Source: Morganella morganii (GTDB taxonomy: Bacteria; Pseudomonadota; Gammaproteobacteria; Enterobacterales; Enterobacteriaceae). From it: a stretch of 64,000 nucleotides of DNA. The stretch covers positions 1,798,001 to 1,862,000 of the forward strand of contig NZ_CP066129.1 in the NCBI RefSeq assembly GCF_019242955.1. Reading direction: 5' to 3'. A program made the translations under genes and the position numbers. Of the stretch, positions 16,149 to 25,763 are shown piece by piece. Position 1 is the stretch's first letter, and the number at the start of each line of letters is the position of its first letter. The notes beneath the pieces are model-generated. The model was not told the DNA's origin. It worked only from the letters and a program-made list of their open reading frames with translations, and made no database searches.

Positions 16149-16955
16149 ATGTTACGTATCACTGCACTGCTGGAAAATACTAATTCTGACCCGAAACTGG
16201 AATCTCACGCCGGTCTGAGCCTGCTGCTGGAGGACGGGGAAAACTCGCTGCTGTTTGATACGGGGGCAGATGATACCTATATCCGTAATGCACAGGCGCT
16301 GGGGATTTCACTGTCAGAGATTGATGCGGTGGTACTGTCGCACGGTCATTATGACCATTTCGGCGGATTAACCCGTACTGAACGGCATAAACTGCCATCC
16401 CCGCTGACGGTGATTGCGCATCCGCATATTTTTGAACCGCGCCGTGCCGCGCTGTGGCTGGGCAGTTACCCGCTGAAATTCAAACGGTTATCCCCCTTGT
16501 TCTGTGAGGACACACTGCGCCGTGACTATCAGTTTGTGCTGACCGAAAAACCGTACGCTATCTCATCCCGTTTTTTGTTTGCCGGAGAAATCACCCGGCG
16601 GGCCGTGGTGCGCCGTTACGGGGTGTTGCTCAGAAGCGGGGAGGCGGATTATGTCCGGGATGACAGTTTTCTGATCTGGCGCGGGGAGGCGGGGATTGTG
16701 ATTATCACCGGATGCAGCCATTCCGGGATTGAGTCGGTGATACAGCATGCGCGGGCCCTGACGGATAATGCACCGGTACAGGCGGTGGTCGGCGGACTGC
16801 ATCTGCGCCGGGCAACACCGGCCGCGTTACGCCGTGCCGCAGAGGCACTTGGCCCGGAAACCCGGGTGTACGGCTGTCACTGTACCGGAGACAGAGGGCG
16901 TCATGCCCTGAATGCGGATGATTTTAATACCGGGCAGCAACTGACATTCCGCTGA
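16149..16955 (+). CDS. MBL-fold metallohydrolase
   Basis: The product is 268 aa. The metallo-beta-lactamase fold is shown by LSHGHYDHFGG (HxHxDH), by GCSHSGIESVI and by the late GGLHL and CHCTGD metal ligands. The pattern matches the archaeal and bacterial group loosely named after dihydropterin-ribofuranosylaminobenzene-phosphate synthase. That name should not be taken as function here. Two metal ions are expected in the active site. It is monocistronic and convergent with the FMN reductase gene. Confidence 0.8.
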   Translation: MLRITALLENTNSDPKLESHAGLSLLLEDGENSLLFDTGADDTYIRNAQALGISLSEIDAVVLSHGHYDHFGGLTRTERHKLPSPLTVIAHPHIFEPRRAALWLGSYPLKFKRLSPLFCEDTLRRDYQFVLTEKPYAISSRFLFAGEITRRAVVRRYGVLLRSGEADYVRDDSFLIWRGEAGIVIITGCSHSGIESVIQHARALTDNAPVQAVVGGLHLRRATPAALRRAAEALGPETRVYGCHCTGDRGRHALNADDFNTGQQLTFR

Positions 16956-16973
16956 GTCTGCCCGGCCGGATTA

Positions 16974-17522
16974 TCAGCTGTGCGCTTCCAGGAAGCGGAC
17001 ATAGGCATCAGCCCATTTCTGCACAAAAGCACCGGTTTTTTCGCTGAATGTGCCGTCTGCGCTGACCATGCCGTCATACCATTGCAGGTACATTTCCGGC
17101 TGGTTGAGAGTCGGCATATTCAGAAATGCCAGCACATTGCGCAGGTGCTGCTGTGCCATCGCCGTACCCATTGCCCCGGCAGAGGTGCCGATCACAGCAG
17201 CGGGTTTACTGTCCCAGCTGTTCTGTCCCCACGGACGGGAGCCCTGATCCAGTGCGTTTTTCAGCACACCGGGGACAGAGCGGTTATACTCCGGCGTGAC
17301 AAAAATCACACCGTCAGCCTGTGAAATCTGCTGTTTGAATGCCAGTACTTCAGCAGGCGGCTGTGCATCACAGTCCTGATTATAGAGCGGCAGTGAACCG
17401 ATACTGACAAATTCACACTGAATGTGTGCGGGGAAAAGGGAGACCAGAGCATGCGCCAGCTGACGGTTGTAACTTTGCTCACGCAGAGAACCGACAACAA
17501 CAGCAACGCGGTATTGTTTCAT
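16974..17522 (-). CDS. NADPH-dependent FMN reductase (ChrR/YieF-like)
   Basis: The product is 182 aa with a flavodoxin-like fold. The phosphate-binding loop is GSLREQSYNRQLA, and the family signature VTPEYNRSVPGVLKNALDQGSRP contacts the flavin. IGTSAGAMG follows. Relatives reduce quinones, azo dyes or chromate with NAD(P)H and protect against redox stress. A strong AGGAGG box precedes the ATG. The true electron acceptor in this organism is not evident. Confidence 0.85.
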   Translation of the reverse strand: MKQYRVAVVVGSLREQSYNRQLAHALVSLFPAHIQCEFVSIGSLPLYNQDCDAQPPAEVLAFKQQISQADGVIFVTPEYNRSVPGVLKNALDQGSRPWGQNSWDSKPAAVIGTSAGAMGTAMAQQHLRNVLAFLNMPTLNQPEMYLQWYDGMVSADGTFSEKTGAFVQKWADAYVRFLEAHS

Positions 17523-17672
17523 TGTAACCTCCTGAACCGGTGAAAACCCGGTGATGAATAAAGAATTAAAACAAATGAAAACGTTACTATCATAGTGCGG
17601 AATCGCGGAACAAAGGGCAGAATTTAGTAAATTTTTATGACATCACAACAAAAAAACAGATCAGGAGCAGGT

Positions 17673-19739
17673 ATGACTATCCCGCAGGCCCTTAAACGTC
17701 CGGTACAGTTCACCGCACACGGTGAAACCCGGACGGATAATTACTACTGGCTGCGGGATGATACCCGCAGTGATCCGCTGGTTATTCAGTATCTGACGGA
17801 TGAAAACCGCTATACACAACAGAAACTGAAGGCCGCTGAACCGCTGCGAGAGGCGCTGTATGAGGAGATGGTTGCCCGTATGCCGCAGGCCGATGAATCC
17901 GCGCCGTACCGTTATAACGGTTATGTGTACCGCACCCGTTTTGAGGCAGGTAAAGAGTATCCGCTGTATGAGCGGCGCAAAATAACCGGTGACGAGTGGG
18001 AACTGCTGGCGGACGGCAATGTGCGGGCAGAGGGGCTGGCGTATTACGAGCTGGTTTCGCTGGCCGTCAGTGCGGATAACCGCCGTATCGCGATTGCCGA
18101 GGACAAAGTCGGCCGCCGTGAATATCAGGTTGCTTATCGTGATCTGACCGATAATGACTGGCAGGAATCGGTGCTGACAGACGTGGCTGACGATCTGGTG
18201 TGGTCTGCCGACGGTTCGGTGCTGTTCTATGTCCGTCAGGATCCGCAGACATTGCTGCCGTTCGAGGTTTATCGTCACCGTTTCGGCACCGATACCACAC
18301 AGGATGTACTGGTTTACCGTGAGGAAGATGATCGTTTTTATACCGGGTTATCTCTGTCATCCTCCCGTGACTGGATTTTTATCGGCTGTCACAGCCCGGT
18401 CACCTCTGAGGTTCAGCTGGTGAATGCCAATGCGCCGTTACAGCCGCCGATCTGTTTCTCGCCGCGTCAGGACGGGCGTGAATATCATATTGATCACCTG
18501 GACGGGCAGTTTTATATCCGCTCTGACCACGAAAATGAATTGTTTGGCCTCTATCAGACCGATTCCCCGGAGCATCCGTGGCAAACGCTGATTGCACCGC
18601 AACCGGATACCGATCTGGAGGATTTCACACTGTTTCGTGACTGGCTGGTATTACAGGAACGGCACGCCGCGCTGCCGAAAATCCGTATTATTCACCGGCA
18701 GAGCGGGAAAGAAACACAAGTCGCATTTGATGACGGTGCTTATTGCGCATGGCTCGGACTGAATCCGGAGCCGGACAGTCAGCTGCTGCGCTACGGCTAT
18801 ACCTCGATGACCACACCGGCGTCGGTGTATGAACTGAATATGGCCAGCGGAGAACGTACGTTACTGAAACAGATGCAGGTAAACGGTTTTCAGCGGGAGA
18901 ATTATCACAGTGAACGGATCTGGATCACTGCCCGTGACGGCGTACAGGTACCGGTTTCACTGGTCTGGCATAAAGATCACTATCAGCCCGGACATGATTC
19001 ACAGGGACACGATTCACAGGGAGATAATCCGCTGCTGATTGAAGGCTACGGCGCGTATGGCGCCAGTATGGACCCGGATTTCGACGCCAACCGGCTGAGT
19101 TTGCTTGATCGCGGTTTTGTTTATGCTCAGGCGCATATCCGCGGCGGCGGTGAGCTGGGTAAGCGCTGGTACAATGCCGGAAAAATGCAGCATAAAATCA
19201 ACAGTTTTAATGATTTTGTTGATGTAACGCGGGAACTGATTGCACGGCGTTATGGTGCGAAAGACCGGATCTACGCAACCGGCGGCAGTGCGGGCGGTTT
19301 GCTGATGGGAGCGGTGATTAATCAGGCTCCGGAGCTGTATCGTGGTATCGTGACACAGGTGCCGTTCGTTGATGCGCTGACTACGATGTCTGATCCGTCC
19401 ATTCCGCTGACCACCGGTGAGTATGACGAGTGGGGCAATCCGGAAAATGAATCCGCTTACCGCGATATCCGTGCCTACAGTCCGTATGACAACATTGAGG
19501 CGAAAGCCTATCCGAATATGCTGGTAACCAGCGGCCTGCACGATTCACAGGTACAATACTGGGAGCCGGCAAAATGGGTGGCAAAACTGCGGGAGATGAA
19601 AACGGATGATAATCTGCTGCTGCTCTATACCGATATGGAAGCAGGGCACGGCGGTAAATCGGGACGATTTAACTATTTGTGGGATGTGGCACTCGGCTAT
19701 GTGTTCCTGCTGATGGTGGATGAACAGCAGGTTCCGTGA
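17673..19739 (+). CDS. ptrB: Oligopeptidase B (protease II)
   Basis: The product is 688 aa from the ATG at 17673, which has AGGAG six bases upstream; an earlier ATG at 17637 has no such site. It is a cytoplasmic prolyl-oligopeptidase-family serine peptidase cutting after Lys and Arg in short peptides. The seven-bladed propeller fills about residues 70-400. The catalytic triad is S539 in GGSAGG, D624 in GLHDSQ and H659 in AGHGG, each seven residues beyond the E. coli positions. Part of the shift comes from a local duplication giving HDSQGHDSQG before the catalytic domain. Confidence 0.93.
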   Translation: MTIPQALKRPVQFTAHGETRTDNYYWLRDDTRSDPLVIQYLTDENRYTQQKLKAAEPLREALYEEMVARMPQADESAPYRYNGYVYRTRFEAGKEYPLYERRKITGDEWELLADGNVRAEGLAYYELVSLAVSADNRRIAIAEDKVGRREYQVAYRDLTDNDWQESVLTDVADDLVWSADGSVLFYVRQDPQTLLPFEVYRHRFGTDTTQDVLVYREEDDRFYTGLSLSSSRDWIFIGCHSPVTSEVQLVNANAPLQPPICFSPRQDGREYHIDHLDGQFYIRSDHENELFGLYQTDSPEHPWQTLIAPQPDTDLEDFTLFRDWLVLQERHAALPKIRIIHRQSGKETQVAFDDGAYCAWLGLNPEPDSQLLRYGYTSMTTPASVYELNMASGERTLLKQMQVNGFQRENYHSERIWITARDGVQVPVSLVWHKDHYQPGHDSQGHDSQGDNPLLIEGYGAYGASMDPDFDANRLSLLDRGFVYAQAHIRGGGELGKRWYNAGKMQHKINSFNDFVDVTRELIARRYGAKDRIYATGGSAGGLLMGAVINQAPELYRGIVTQVPFVDALTTMSDPSIPLTTGEYDEWGNPENESAYRDIRAYSPYDNIEAKAYPNMLVTSGLHDSQVQYWEPAKWVAKLREMKTDDNLLLLYTDMEAGHGGKSGRFNYLWDVALGYVFLLMVDEQQVP
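18990..19019 (+). repeat. Tandem 15-bp duplication inside ptrB
   Basis: GGACATGATTCACAG and GGACACGATTCACAG lie head to tail, encoding a repeated HDSQG. The frame is kept. It falls in a surface loop just before the catalytic domain. Confidence 0.85.
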
Positions 19740-19783
19740 CACTGTCACTTAATGTGTGACAATGTCACCGGTAAAACCGTATA

Positions 19784-21160
19784 TTACTCAGCGGCTTTTC
19801 GTTTACGGGCAGCCGCTTTTTTGTGTACGGCGATAATTTCACTCTCCACACTGCCATCCTGTAACAGGGTGGTGATTTTCTGCCCGACTTTCACCTGACG
19901 GGTTTTGTTCAGCACTTCACCGCTGTCCGTCTGGCTGATACTGAACCCGCGGCTGAGTGTTGCCAGCGGGCTGACACCTTCGAGCGTTGAGCAGAGACGC
20001 CCGAAACGCTCACGCTGCTGACTGAGCTGTTCCCGCATAGCGGAGGAGAGACGGAACTGCAACTGCTGAACATGGCGCTGCTGCTGTTGTAACTGCGGAC
20101 GCGGGTCACGGCGCATCAGACGCTGCTCAGTCTGTGTCAGCAAACGGGATTTTTGTGTCAGCATATGCTGTCCGGCCTGAATCAGCCGTTGTTCGAGTCG
20201 CTGAATCAGCTGTTGCTGCCGCGCCAGACGCAGTTGCGGATGCTGTTGCTGTAAACGGTGATGTAACTGGCTGAACAACCGCTGTTTTCTGGCAATAAAA
20301 TAATCCATCGCCATTTCCAGACGCTGCTGAACAGACTGGATCTGCCGCAGGCGTTCAGTCAGATCACGGCTGACCAGTTCGGCGGCCGCGGAGGGTGTCG
20401 GTGCCCGTAAATCCGCGACAAAATCGGCGATAGTGATATCCGTTTCATGGCCGACGGCACTGATCACCGGCAGACGGCTGGCAAAAATCGCCCGAGCCAC
20501 CCGCTCATCATTGAAACTCCACAAATCTTCCAGTGAACCGCCGCCGCGCCCGACAATCAGCACATCACACTCATCACGGCGGTTGGCGGTTTCGATAGCA
20601 CGGACAATCTGTGCCGGTGCATCGGCTCCCTGAACCTGTGCGGGATAAATAATAACCGGCAGCGACGGGTCACGGCGGCGCAGAATATTCAGAATATCGT
20701 GCAGGGCGGCACCGGTAGCGGATGTCACCACCCCCACGCAGGTGGCAGGTACCGGCAGCGGTTTTTTCAGACGGGTATCAAACAGTCCTTCGGCTTTCAG
20801 CTTCTCTTTCAGCAGTTCAAACTGCTGCTGAAGCAAACCTTCACCGGCGGGCTGCATGGATTCAATAATCAGCTGATAATCCCCGCGCGGCTCATACAGG
20901 GTGATCGCGGCGCGCACCAGCACCTGCTGCCCGTTTTGCGGCACAAATGTCACACGGCTGTTATTGCCGCGGAACATCGCTGCCCGCACCTGGGATTTTT
21001 CATCTTTCAGGGTAAAATACCAGTGACCGGAAGACGGGCGTGAGAAGTTGGAGATCTCCGCGCTGATCCAAATCCGGCCCATTTCCAGCTCGAGTAACTG
21101 CCGGACTGTCGTATTTAACCGGGTAACAGTAAAAATTGCGGTATTTTCAGGTAGCAACAT
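19784..21160 (-). CDS. xseA: Exodeoxyribonuclease VII large subunit
   Basis: The product is 458 aa. It has the N-terminal OB-fold ([23 protein letters not shown]), the catalytic core with the conserved [16 protein letters not shown] and [28 protein letters not shown], and a Gln/Arg-rich coiled-coil tail. The last residues are basic. With XseB it degrades single-stranded DNA from both ends to short oligomers. It is divergent from guaB, the same arrangement as in E. coli. The 3' end is convergent with ptrB. Confidence 0.95.
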   Translation of the reverse strand: MLLPENTAIFTVTRLNTTVRQLLELEMGRIWISAEISNFSRPSSGHWYFTLKDEKSQVRAAMFRGNNSRVTFVPQNGQQVLVRAAITLYEPRGDYQLIIESMQPAGEGLLQQQFELLKEKLKAEGLFDTRLKKPLPVPATCVGVVTSATGAALHDILNILRRRDPSLPVIIYPAQVQGADAPAQIVRAIETANRRDECDVLIVGRGGGSLEDLWSFNDERVARAIFASRLPVISAVGHETDITIADFVADLRAPTPSAAAELVSRDLTERLRQIQSVQQRLEMAMDYFIARKQRLFSQLHHRLQQQHPQLRLARQQQLIQRLEQRLIQAGQHMLTQKSRLLTQTEQRLMRRDPRPQLQQQQRHVQQLQFRLSSAMREQLSQQRERFGRLCSTLEGVSPLATLSRGFSISQTDSGEVLNKTRQVKVGQKITTLLQDGSVESEIIAVHKKAAARKRKAAE

Positions 21161-21252
21161 GTGAGCCAGATCAAATAATAAAACAAGGACTTAATTGTCC
21201 GATACTACCGCCTTCTGACAGATTATCAACGAATTTTTAAAAAAAAGGCTAG

Positions 21253-21278
21253 GCGCAACCGATTACCACCTGTATAAT
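21253..21278 (+). promoter_or_regulatory. guaBA promoter with PurR operator
   Basis: GCGCAACCGATTACCA at 21253-21268 matches ten of the twelve fixed positions of the PurR consensus, including the whole GCAA-N-CG-N-TT-N-C core. A TATAAT -10 box follows at 21273. PurR with hypoxanthine or guanine would sit on the -35 region. guaBA control by PurR is known in E. coli; here it is inferred from the match. Confidence 0.6.
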
Positions 21279-21332
21279 GCCGCGGCAATATTTTATCTTC
21301 TTTCAATCCTGCTGCCTGGTGAGATATTGCAC

Positions 21333-22799
21333 ATGTTACGTATTAAAAAAGAAGCTTTAACCTTTGATGATGTCCTCTTAGTTCCTGCACACTCCACAGT
21401 TCTGCCTAACACTGCCGATTTATCGACACAACTTACCGCGAAGATCCGTCTTAACGTCCCGATGATCTCGGCGGCGATGGATACCGTAACGGAAGCGCGT
21501 CTGGCGATTGCCCTTGCCCAGGAAGGCGGTATCGGTTTTATCCATAAAAATATGTCCATCGAGCGTCAGGCCGATGAAGTCCGCCGTGTGAAAAAACACG
21601 AAAGCGGCGTGGTTTCTGATCCGCAGACTGTTACCCCGTGCACCACACTGCGTGAAGTTCAGGTTCTGACCGAACAGAACGGTTTCGCCGGTTATCCGGT
21701 AGTCACTACCGATAATGAATTAGTCGGTATCATCACCGGCCGTGATGTGCGTTTCGTGACTGACCTGGATCAGCCGGTTACTGCTGTTATGACGCCTAAA
21801 GAGCGTCTGGTAACTGTCCGCGAAGGCGAAGCCCGTGAAGTGGTTTTGAAGAAAATGCATGAACGCCGCGTGGAAAAAGCGCTGGTGGTGGATGATGCAT
21901 TCCATCTGCTCGGTATGATCACCGTCAAAGACTTCCAGAAAGCAGAGCGTAAGCCAAACGCCTGTAAAGATGAGCACGGCCGTCTGCGTGTCGGTGCGGC
22001 TGTCGGTGCCGGTGCCGGTAACGAAGAGCGTGTTGATGCGCTGGTGGCTGCCGGTGTGGACGTTCTGTTAATCGACTCCTCTCACGGCCATTCTGAAGGC
22101 GTGTTACAGCGTATCCGTGAAACCCGTGAAAAATACCCTGATCTCGAAATCATCGGCGGTAACGTCGCAACAGCCGAAGGTGCGAAAGCCCTGGCGGCGG
22201 CTGGTGTCAGCGCGGTGAAAGTGGGTATCGGCCCGGGTTCTATCTGTACCACCCGTATCGTGACCGGCGTGGGTGTACCTCAGTTAACCGCGATTTCTGA
22301 TGCGGTTGAAGCGCTGGAAGGTACCGGTATCCCTGTTATCGCTGACGGCGGTATCCGTTTCTCCGGTGATATCGCGAAAGCGCTGGCTGCCGGTGCGGCA
22401 TGTGTGATGGTCGGTTCGATGTTTGCCGGTACCGAGGAATCTCCGGGAGAAGTGGAACTCTACCAGGGCCGCGCTTACAAATCTTACCGTGGTATGGGTT
22501 CACTTGGTGCGATGTCCAAAGGGTCTTCAGACCGTTACTTCCAGACCGATAACGCGGCGGACAAACTGGTGCCGGAAGGTATCGAAGGCCGTGTGGCTTA
22601 CAAAGGTGTGCTGAAAACCATCGTTCACCAGCAAATGGGCGGCCTGCGCTCTTGCATGGGACTGACCGGTTGTGCAACTATTCACGAACTGAATACTAAA
22701 GCAGAGTTTGTCCGTATCAGTGGTGCCGGGATTCAGGAAAGTCACGTTCATGATGTGACGATCACCAAAGAAGCACCAAACTACCGTTCAGGTCTCTGA
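21333..22799 (+). CDS. guaB: IMP dehydrogenase
   Basis: The product is 488 aa and converts IMP to XMP with NAD, the first committed step of GMP synthesis. The catalytic C305 lies in [15 protein letters not shown]. Two CBS domains occupy about residues 95-200 inside the barrel, and the flap has RYFQ. The start at 21333 ([14 protein letters not shown]) matches the known GuaB N terminus; a TTG two codons earlier is unnecessary. guaA follows after 59 bases on the same transcript. Confidence 0.97.
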   Translation: MLRIKKEALTFDDVLLVPAHSTVLPNTADLSTQLTAKIRLNVPMISAAMDTVTEARLAIALAQEGGIGFIHKNMSIERQADEVRRVKKHESGVVSDPQTVTPCTTLREVQVLTEQNGFAGYPVVTTDNELVGIITGRDVRFVTDLDQPVTAVMTPKERLVTVREGEAREVVLKKMHERRVEKALVVDDAFHLLGMITVKDFQKAERKPNACKDEHGRLRVGAAVGAGAGNEERVDALVAAGVDVLLIDSSHGHSEGVLQRIRETREKYPDLEIIGGNVATAEGAKALAAAGVSAVKVGIGPGSICTTRIVTGVGVPQLTAISDAVEALEGTGIPVIADGGIRFSGDIAKALAAGAACVMVGSMFAGTEESPGEVELYQGRAYKSYRGMGSLGAMSKGSSDRYFQTDNAADKLVPEGIEGRVAYKGVLKTIVHQQMGGLRSCMGLTGCATIHELNTKAEFVRISGAGIQESHVHDVTITKEAPNYRSGL

Positions 22800-22858
22800 T
22801 TCATGCGGCGGTCTGCGGACCGCCAGCCTATAATTGTTTGCTTTTGGAACATACATTA

Positions 22859-24436
22859 ATGACAACGAATATTCATCAGCACCGCATTCTTATCCTCGAC
22901 TTTGGATCGCAGTACACTCAGCTGATCGCGCGCCGTATCCGTGAAATCGGCGTTTATTGTGAACTGTGGGCATGGGATGTCACTGAAGAACAGATCCGTA
23001 ATTTCAATCCGAACGGTATTATTCTCTCCGGCGGCCCGGAAAGCACCACTGAACACAACAGCCCGCGCGCACCGGAATATGTCTTCCGTGCCGGTGTGCC
23101 GGTTCTCGGCATCTGCTACGGCATGCAGACCATGTCTATGCAGCTCGGCGGCGCAGTGGAAACCTCTGACGAGCGCGAGTTCGGTTATGCGCAGGTCGAA
23201 ATCCGCGAAACCTGCGAACTGTTCCGTGGCATCCATGACATGCTGGATGACAACGGCAAACCGCTGCTGGATGTCTGGATGAGCCACGGCGACAAAGTCA
23301 CCGCTATCCCGTCTGATTTCGTCACTGTTGCCAGCACTGAAACTTGTCCGTTCGCAATCATGGCAAACGACGAAAAACGTTTCTACGGCGTGCAGTTCCA
23401 CCCGGAAGTGACCCATACTCACCAGGGACTGGAAATCCTCAAACGTTTCGTGCTGGATATCTGTCAGTGTGAAGCCTTGTGGACTCCGGAAGCCATTATC
23501 GAAGACACCGTTATCCGCCTGCGTGAGCAGATCGGTGACGACCACGTCATCCTGGCGCTCTCCGGCGGCGTGGACTCCTCTGTGACCGCGATGCTGTTAA
23601 ACCGCGCCATCGGCAAACGTCTGACCTGTGTATTCGTGGATAACGGCTTGCTGCGTCTGAACGAAGCAGAGCAGGTTATGGAGATGTTCGAAGGTAAATT
23701 TGACCTCAATATCATCCACGCCAAAGCGGAAGACCGTTTCCTGAATGCCCTGAAAGGTATTGCGGACCCGGAAGCCAAACGTAAAGCTATCGGCCATACA
23801 TTCATTGAAATTTTTGATGAAGAAGCATCAAAACAGAAACAGGTCAAATGGCTGGCGCAGGGCACTATCTATCCGGATGTGATTGAATCTGCCGCCTCTG
23901 AAACCGGTAAAGCCCATGTAATCAAATCCCACCATAACGTCGGCGGCCTGCCGGAAGATATGGAACTGGGTCTGGTTGAACCGCTGCGTGAACTGTTCAA
24001 AGATGAAGTCCGCCGTATCGGTCTGCAACTCGGTCTGCCGTACGATATGCTGTACCGCCATCCGTTCCCGGGCCCAGGTCTGGGTGTCCGCGTGCTGGGC
24101 GAAGTGAAAAAAGAGTACTGCGACATCCTGCGCCGCGCCGATGCTATCTTTATCGAAGAACTGCACAAAGCAGATCTGTACCACAAAGTCAGCCAGGCAT
24201 TCACTGTCTTCCTGCCGGTACGTTCTGTCGGCGTCATGGGCGACGGCCGTAAATACGACTGGGTTGTCTCACTGCGCGCAGTCGAAACCATCGACTTTAT
24301 GACCGCACACTGGGCACATCTGCCATACGACCTGTTAGGCCGTGTCTCCAACCGCATCATCAATGAAGTCGACGGCATTTCCCGTGTCGTATACGACGTC
24401 AGCGGCAAGCCACCGGCGACGATTGAGTGGGAATAA
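22859..24436 (+). CDS. guaA: GMP synthase (glutamine-hydrolysing)
   Basis: The product is 525 aa, the same length as E. coli GuaA. The N-terminal glutaminase domain has C86 in GICYGMQ and the His-Pro-Glu of VQFHPEV. The ATP pyrophosphatase domain has the PP-loop LSGGVDSSV, and the dimerisation domain ends in PPATIEWE. It aminates XMP to GMP. The ATG at 22859 was chosen by homology. Operon with guaB; a strong terminator follows. Confidence 0.97.
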   Translation: MTTNIHQHRILILDFGSQYTQLIARRIREIGVYCELWAWDVTEEQIRNFNPNGIILSGGPESTTEHNSPRAPEYVFRAGVPVLGICYGMQTMSMQLGGAVETSDEREFGYAQVEIRETCELFRGIHDMLDDNGKPLLDVWMSHGDKVTAIPSDFVTVASTETCPFAIMANDEKRFYGVQFHPEVTHTHQGLEILKRFVLDICQCEALWTPEAIIEDTVIRLREQIGDDHVILALSGGVDSSVTAMLLNRAIGKRLTCVFVDNGLLRLNEAEQVMEMFEGKFDLNIIHAKAEDRFLNALKGIADPEAKRKAIGHTFIEIFDEEASKQKQVKWLAQGTIYPDVIESAASETGKAHVIKSHHNVGGLPEDMELGLVEPLRELFKDEVRRIGLQLGLPYDMLYRHPFPGPGLGVRVLGEVKKEYCDILRRADAIFIEELHKADLYHKVSQAFTVFLPVRSVGVMGDGRKYDWVVSLRAVETIDFMTAHWAHLPYDLLGRVSNRIINEVDGISRVVYDVSGKPPATIEWE

Positions 24437-24482
24437 TCCCCCAATAAAAACCCGCTGGCAGTGACTGGAAAAATAACGAATT

Positions 24483-24509
24483 AAGCCCATGTAAAAGTGG
24501 GCTTTTTTT
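24483..24509 (+). terminator. guaBA intrinsic terminator
   Basis: AAGCCCA/TGGGCTT form a seven-base-pair stem with an eight-base loop, followed by a run of T residues to 24509. It is a textbook rho-independent terminator 47 bases after the guaA stop. Confidence 0.9.
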
Positions 24510-25016
24510 GTTTTTATGGCTTGTCGTGCCCAGCACTTATTAGCAGCTTCAGGCACAAGTTGAATGGGTATTAAAGTCGGTATTATTGCATCTTGTTACC
24601 GGGATATTTACATTATGGCCGGTATACAAAAGATAAAATAAGAAAAGAGTGATAAAGGACAAAATGAGATATTTTTTGGGATCATCTGAATAACGAATGA
24701 TTATTAATATAAGACGGGCAGTTAATATCATTTCATTCAGAGCAATAAAATAAAGAAAGAATTAATATACTGTATTTAAGTTAAATTATAATGAATGTAT
24801 TGTTATCAATGCACAAAACCGTTTCTGTTTATTCTGTAAAATCCGGTATAAAAGATAAATAAATCAACAGATAACAAATGTTATTCATTTTTTTTGACTT
24901 CTAAAGTCAAATTTGCCATCTGGTCATTATCAGGTGAGAACTTATTATGTTTCCTGTCAGTAAGTGAGTTTAATACTCAGGCGTTATCAACTTAACTAAT
25001 TGAACAGGAATATATT
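24510..25016. other. AT-rich intergenic region before the hydrolase/exporter operon
   Basis: About 500 bp with low GC and no ORF that has a ribosome-binding site. The only structured element I see is the palindrome at 24893-24911. The region must contain the promoter of the operon beginning at 25017, but no consensus -35/-10 pair is convincing. A minus-strand 60-codon frame at 24549-24731 is hydrophobic only because the DNA is T-rich. Confidence 0.5.
24893..24911. promoter_or_regulatory. Candidate operator palindrome upstream of the hydrolase/amidohydrolase/MFS unit
   Basis: A perfect inverted repeat TTTGACTT-CTA-AAGTCAAA, eight bases per arm with a three-base centre, lies 105 bp before the first gene. 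The symmetry suits a dimeric TetR-, MarR- or GntR-type repressor. No regulator gene is adjacent, so the binding protein would act from elsewhere. Confidence 0.55.
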
Positions 25017-25661
25017 ATGTCTAAATTAGAGCTGTTAAGTCCGCAAAACTCCGCCGTTATTTTTATTGATCATCAGCCGCAAATGGCTTTCGGTGTGGCT
25101 AATATTGACCGCCAGCAACTGAAAAATAATACCGTTGGTCTGGCGAAAGCAGCAAAAATTTTCAATGTGCCGACCATTTATACCTCTGTTGAAACAGAAA
25201 GCTTCAGTGGATATATCTGGCCTGAATTATTGGCTGTCCATCCTGAATCAAAACCTATCGAACGTACCTCCATGAACTCCTGGGAAGATCAGAAGTTTGT
25301 CGAAGCCGTTAAAGCAACCGGCCGTAAAAAATTAGTTATGGCGGCATTATGGACTGAAGTCTGCTTAAATTTCCCGACCTTAATGGCGATTGAAGCAGGC
25401 TATGAAGTTTATATTGTGACAGATGCATCCGGCGGTACGTCAGTTGATGCGCATGAACGTTCCATTGACCGTATGGTGCAGGCCGGGGCTGTTCCTGTGA
25501 CCTGGCAGCAGGTATTACTGGAGTATCAGCGTGACTGGGCCCGCAAAGAAACCTATGACGCAGTGATGGGGCTGGTTCAGGAGCACAGCGGTGCTTACGG
25601 TATGGGTGTTGATTATGCCTATACCATGGTTCATAAAGCACCTCAGCGCGTTATCAGATAA
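25017..25661 (+). CDS. Isochorismatase-family cysteine hydrolase (YcaC-like)
   Basis: The product is 214 aa with the cysteine-hydrolase fold: D18 in FIDHQPQM and nucleophile C116 in LWTEVCLNFPTLMAIEAGY. These features and the length match E. coli YcaC, an octameric hydrolase of unknown substrate. An AGGAA box precedes the ATG. It is the first gene of a three-gene plus-strand unit with an amidohydrolase and an exporter. That setting suggests breakdown of a small amide or carbamate compound. The substrate is not known. Confidence 0.85.
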   Translation: MSKLELLSPQNSAVIFIDHQPQMAFGVANIDRQQLKNNTVGLAKAAKIFNVPTIYTSVETESFSGYIWPELLAVHPESKPIERTSMNSWEDQKFVEAVKATGRKKLVMAALWTEVCLNFPTLMAIEAGYEVYIVTDASGGTSVDAHERSIDRMVQAGAVPVTWQQVLLEYQRDWARKETYDAVMGLVQEHSGAYGMGVDYAYTMVHKAPQRVIR

Positions 25662-25763
25662 CAGCGTTATAACCGGAGAGGTCACTCTCCGGTTATTTTT
25701 TTATGTCGTTTGCCACAACACGCTTTGATAAGCAGTGAGTTCCTCATAAACAGGAAACACATC

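Noticed and set aside
24549-24731. 60-codon hydrophobic minus-strand ORF after guaA
   Set aside because: Hydrophobicity follows from T-rich DNA; no Shine-Dalgarno, and it runs into the terminator region.
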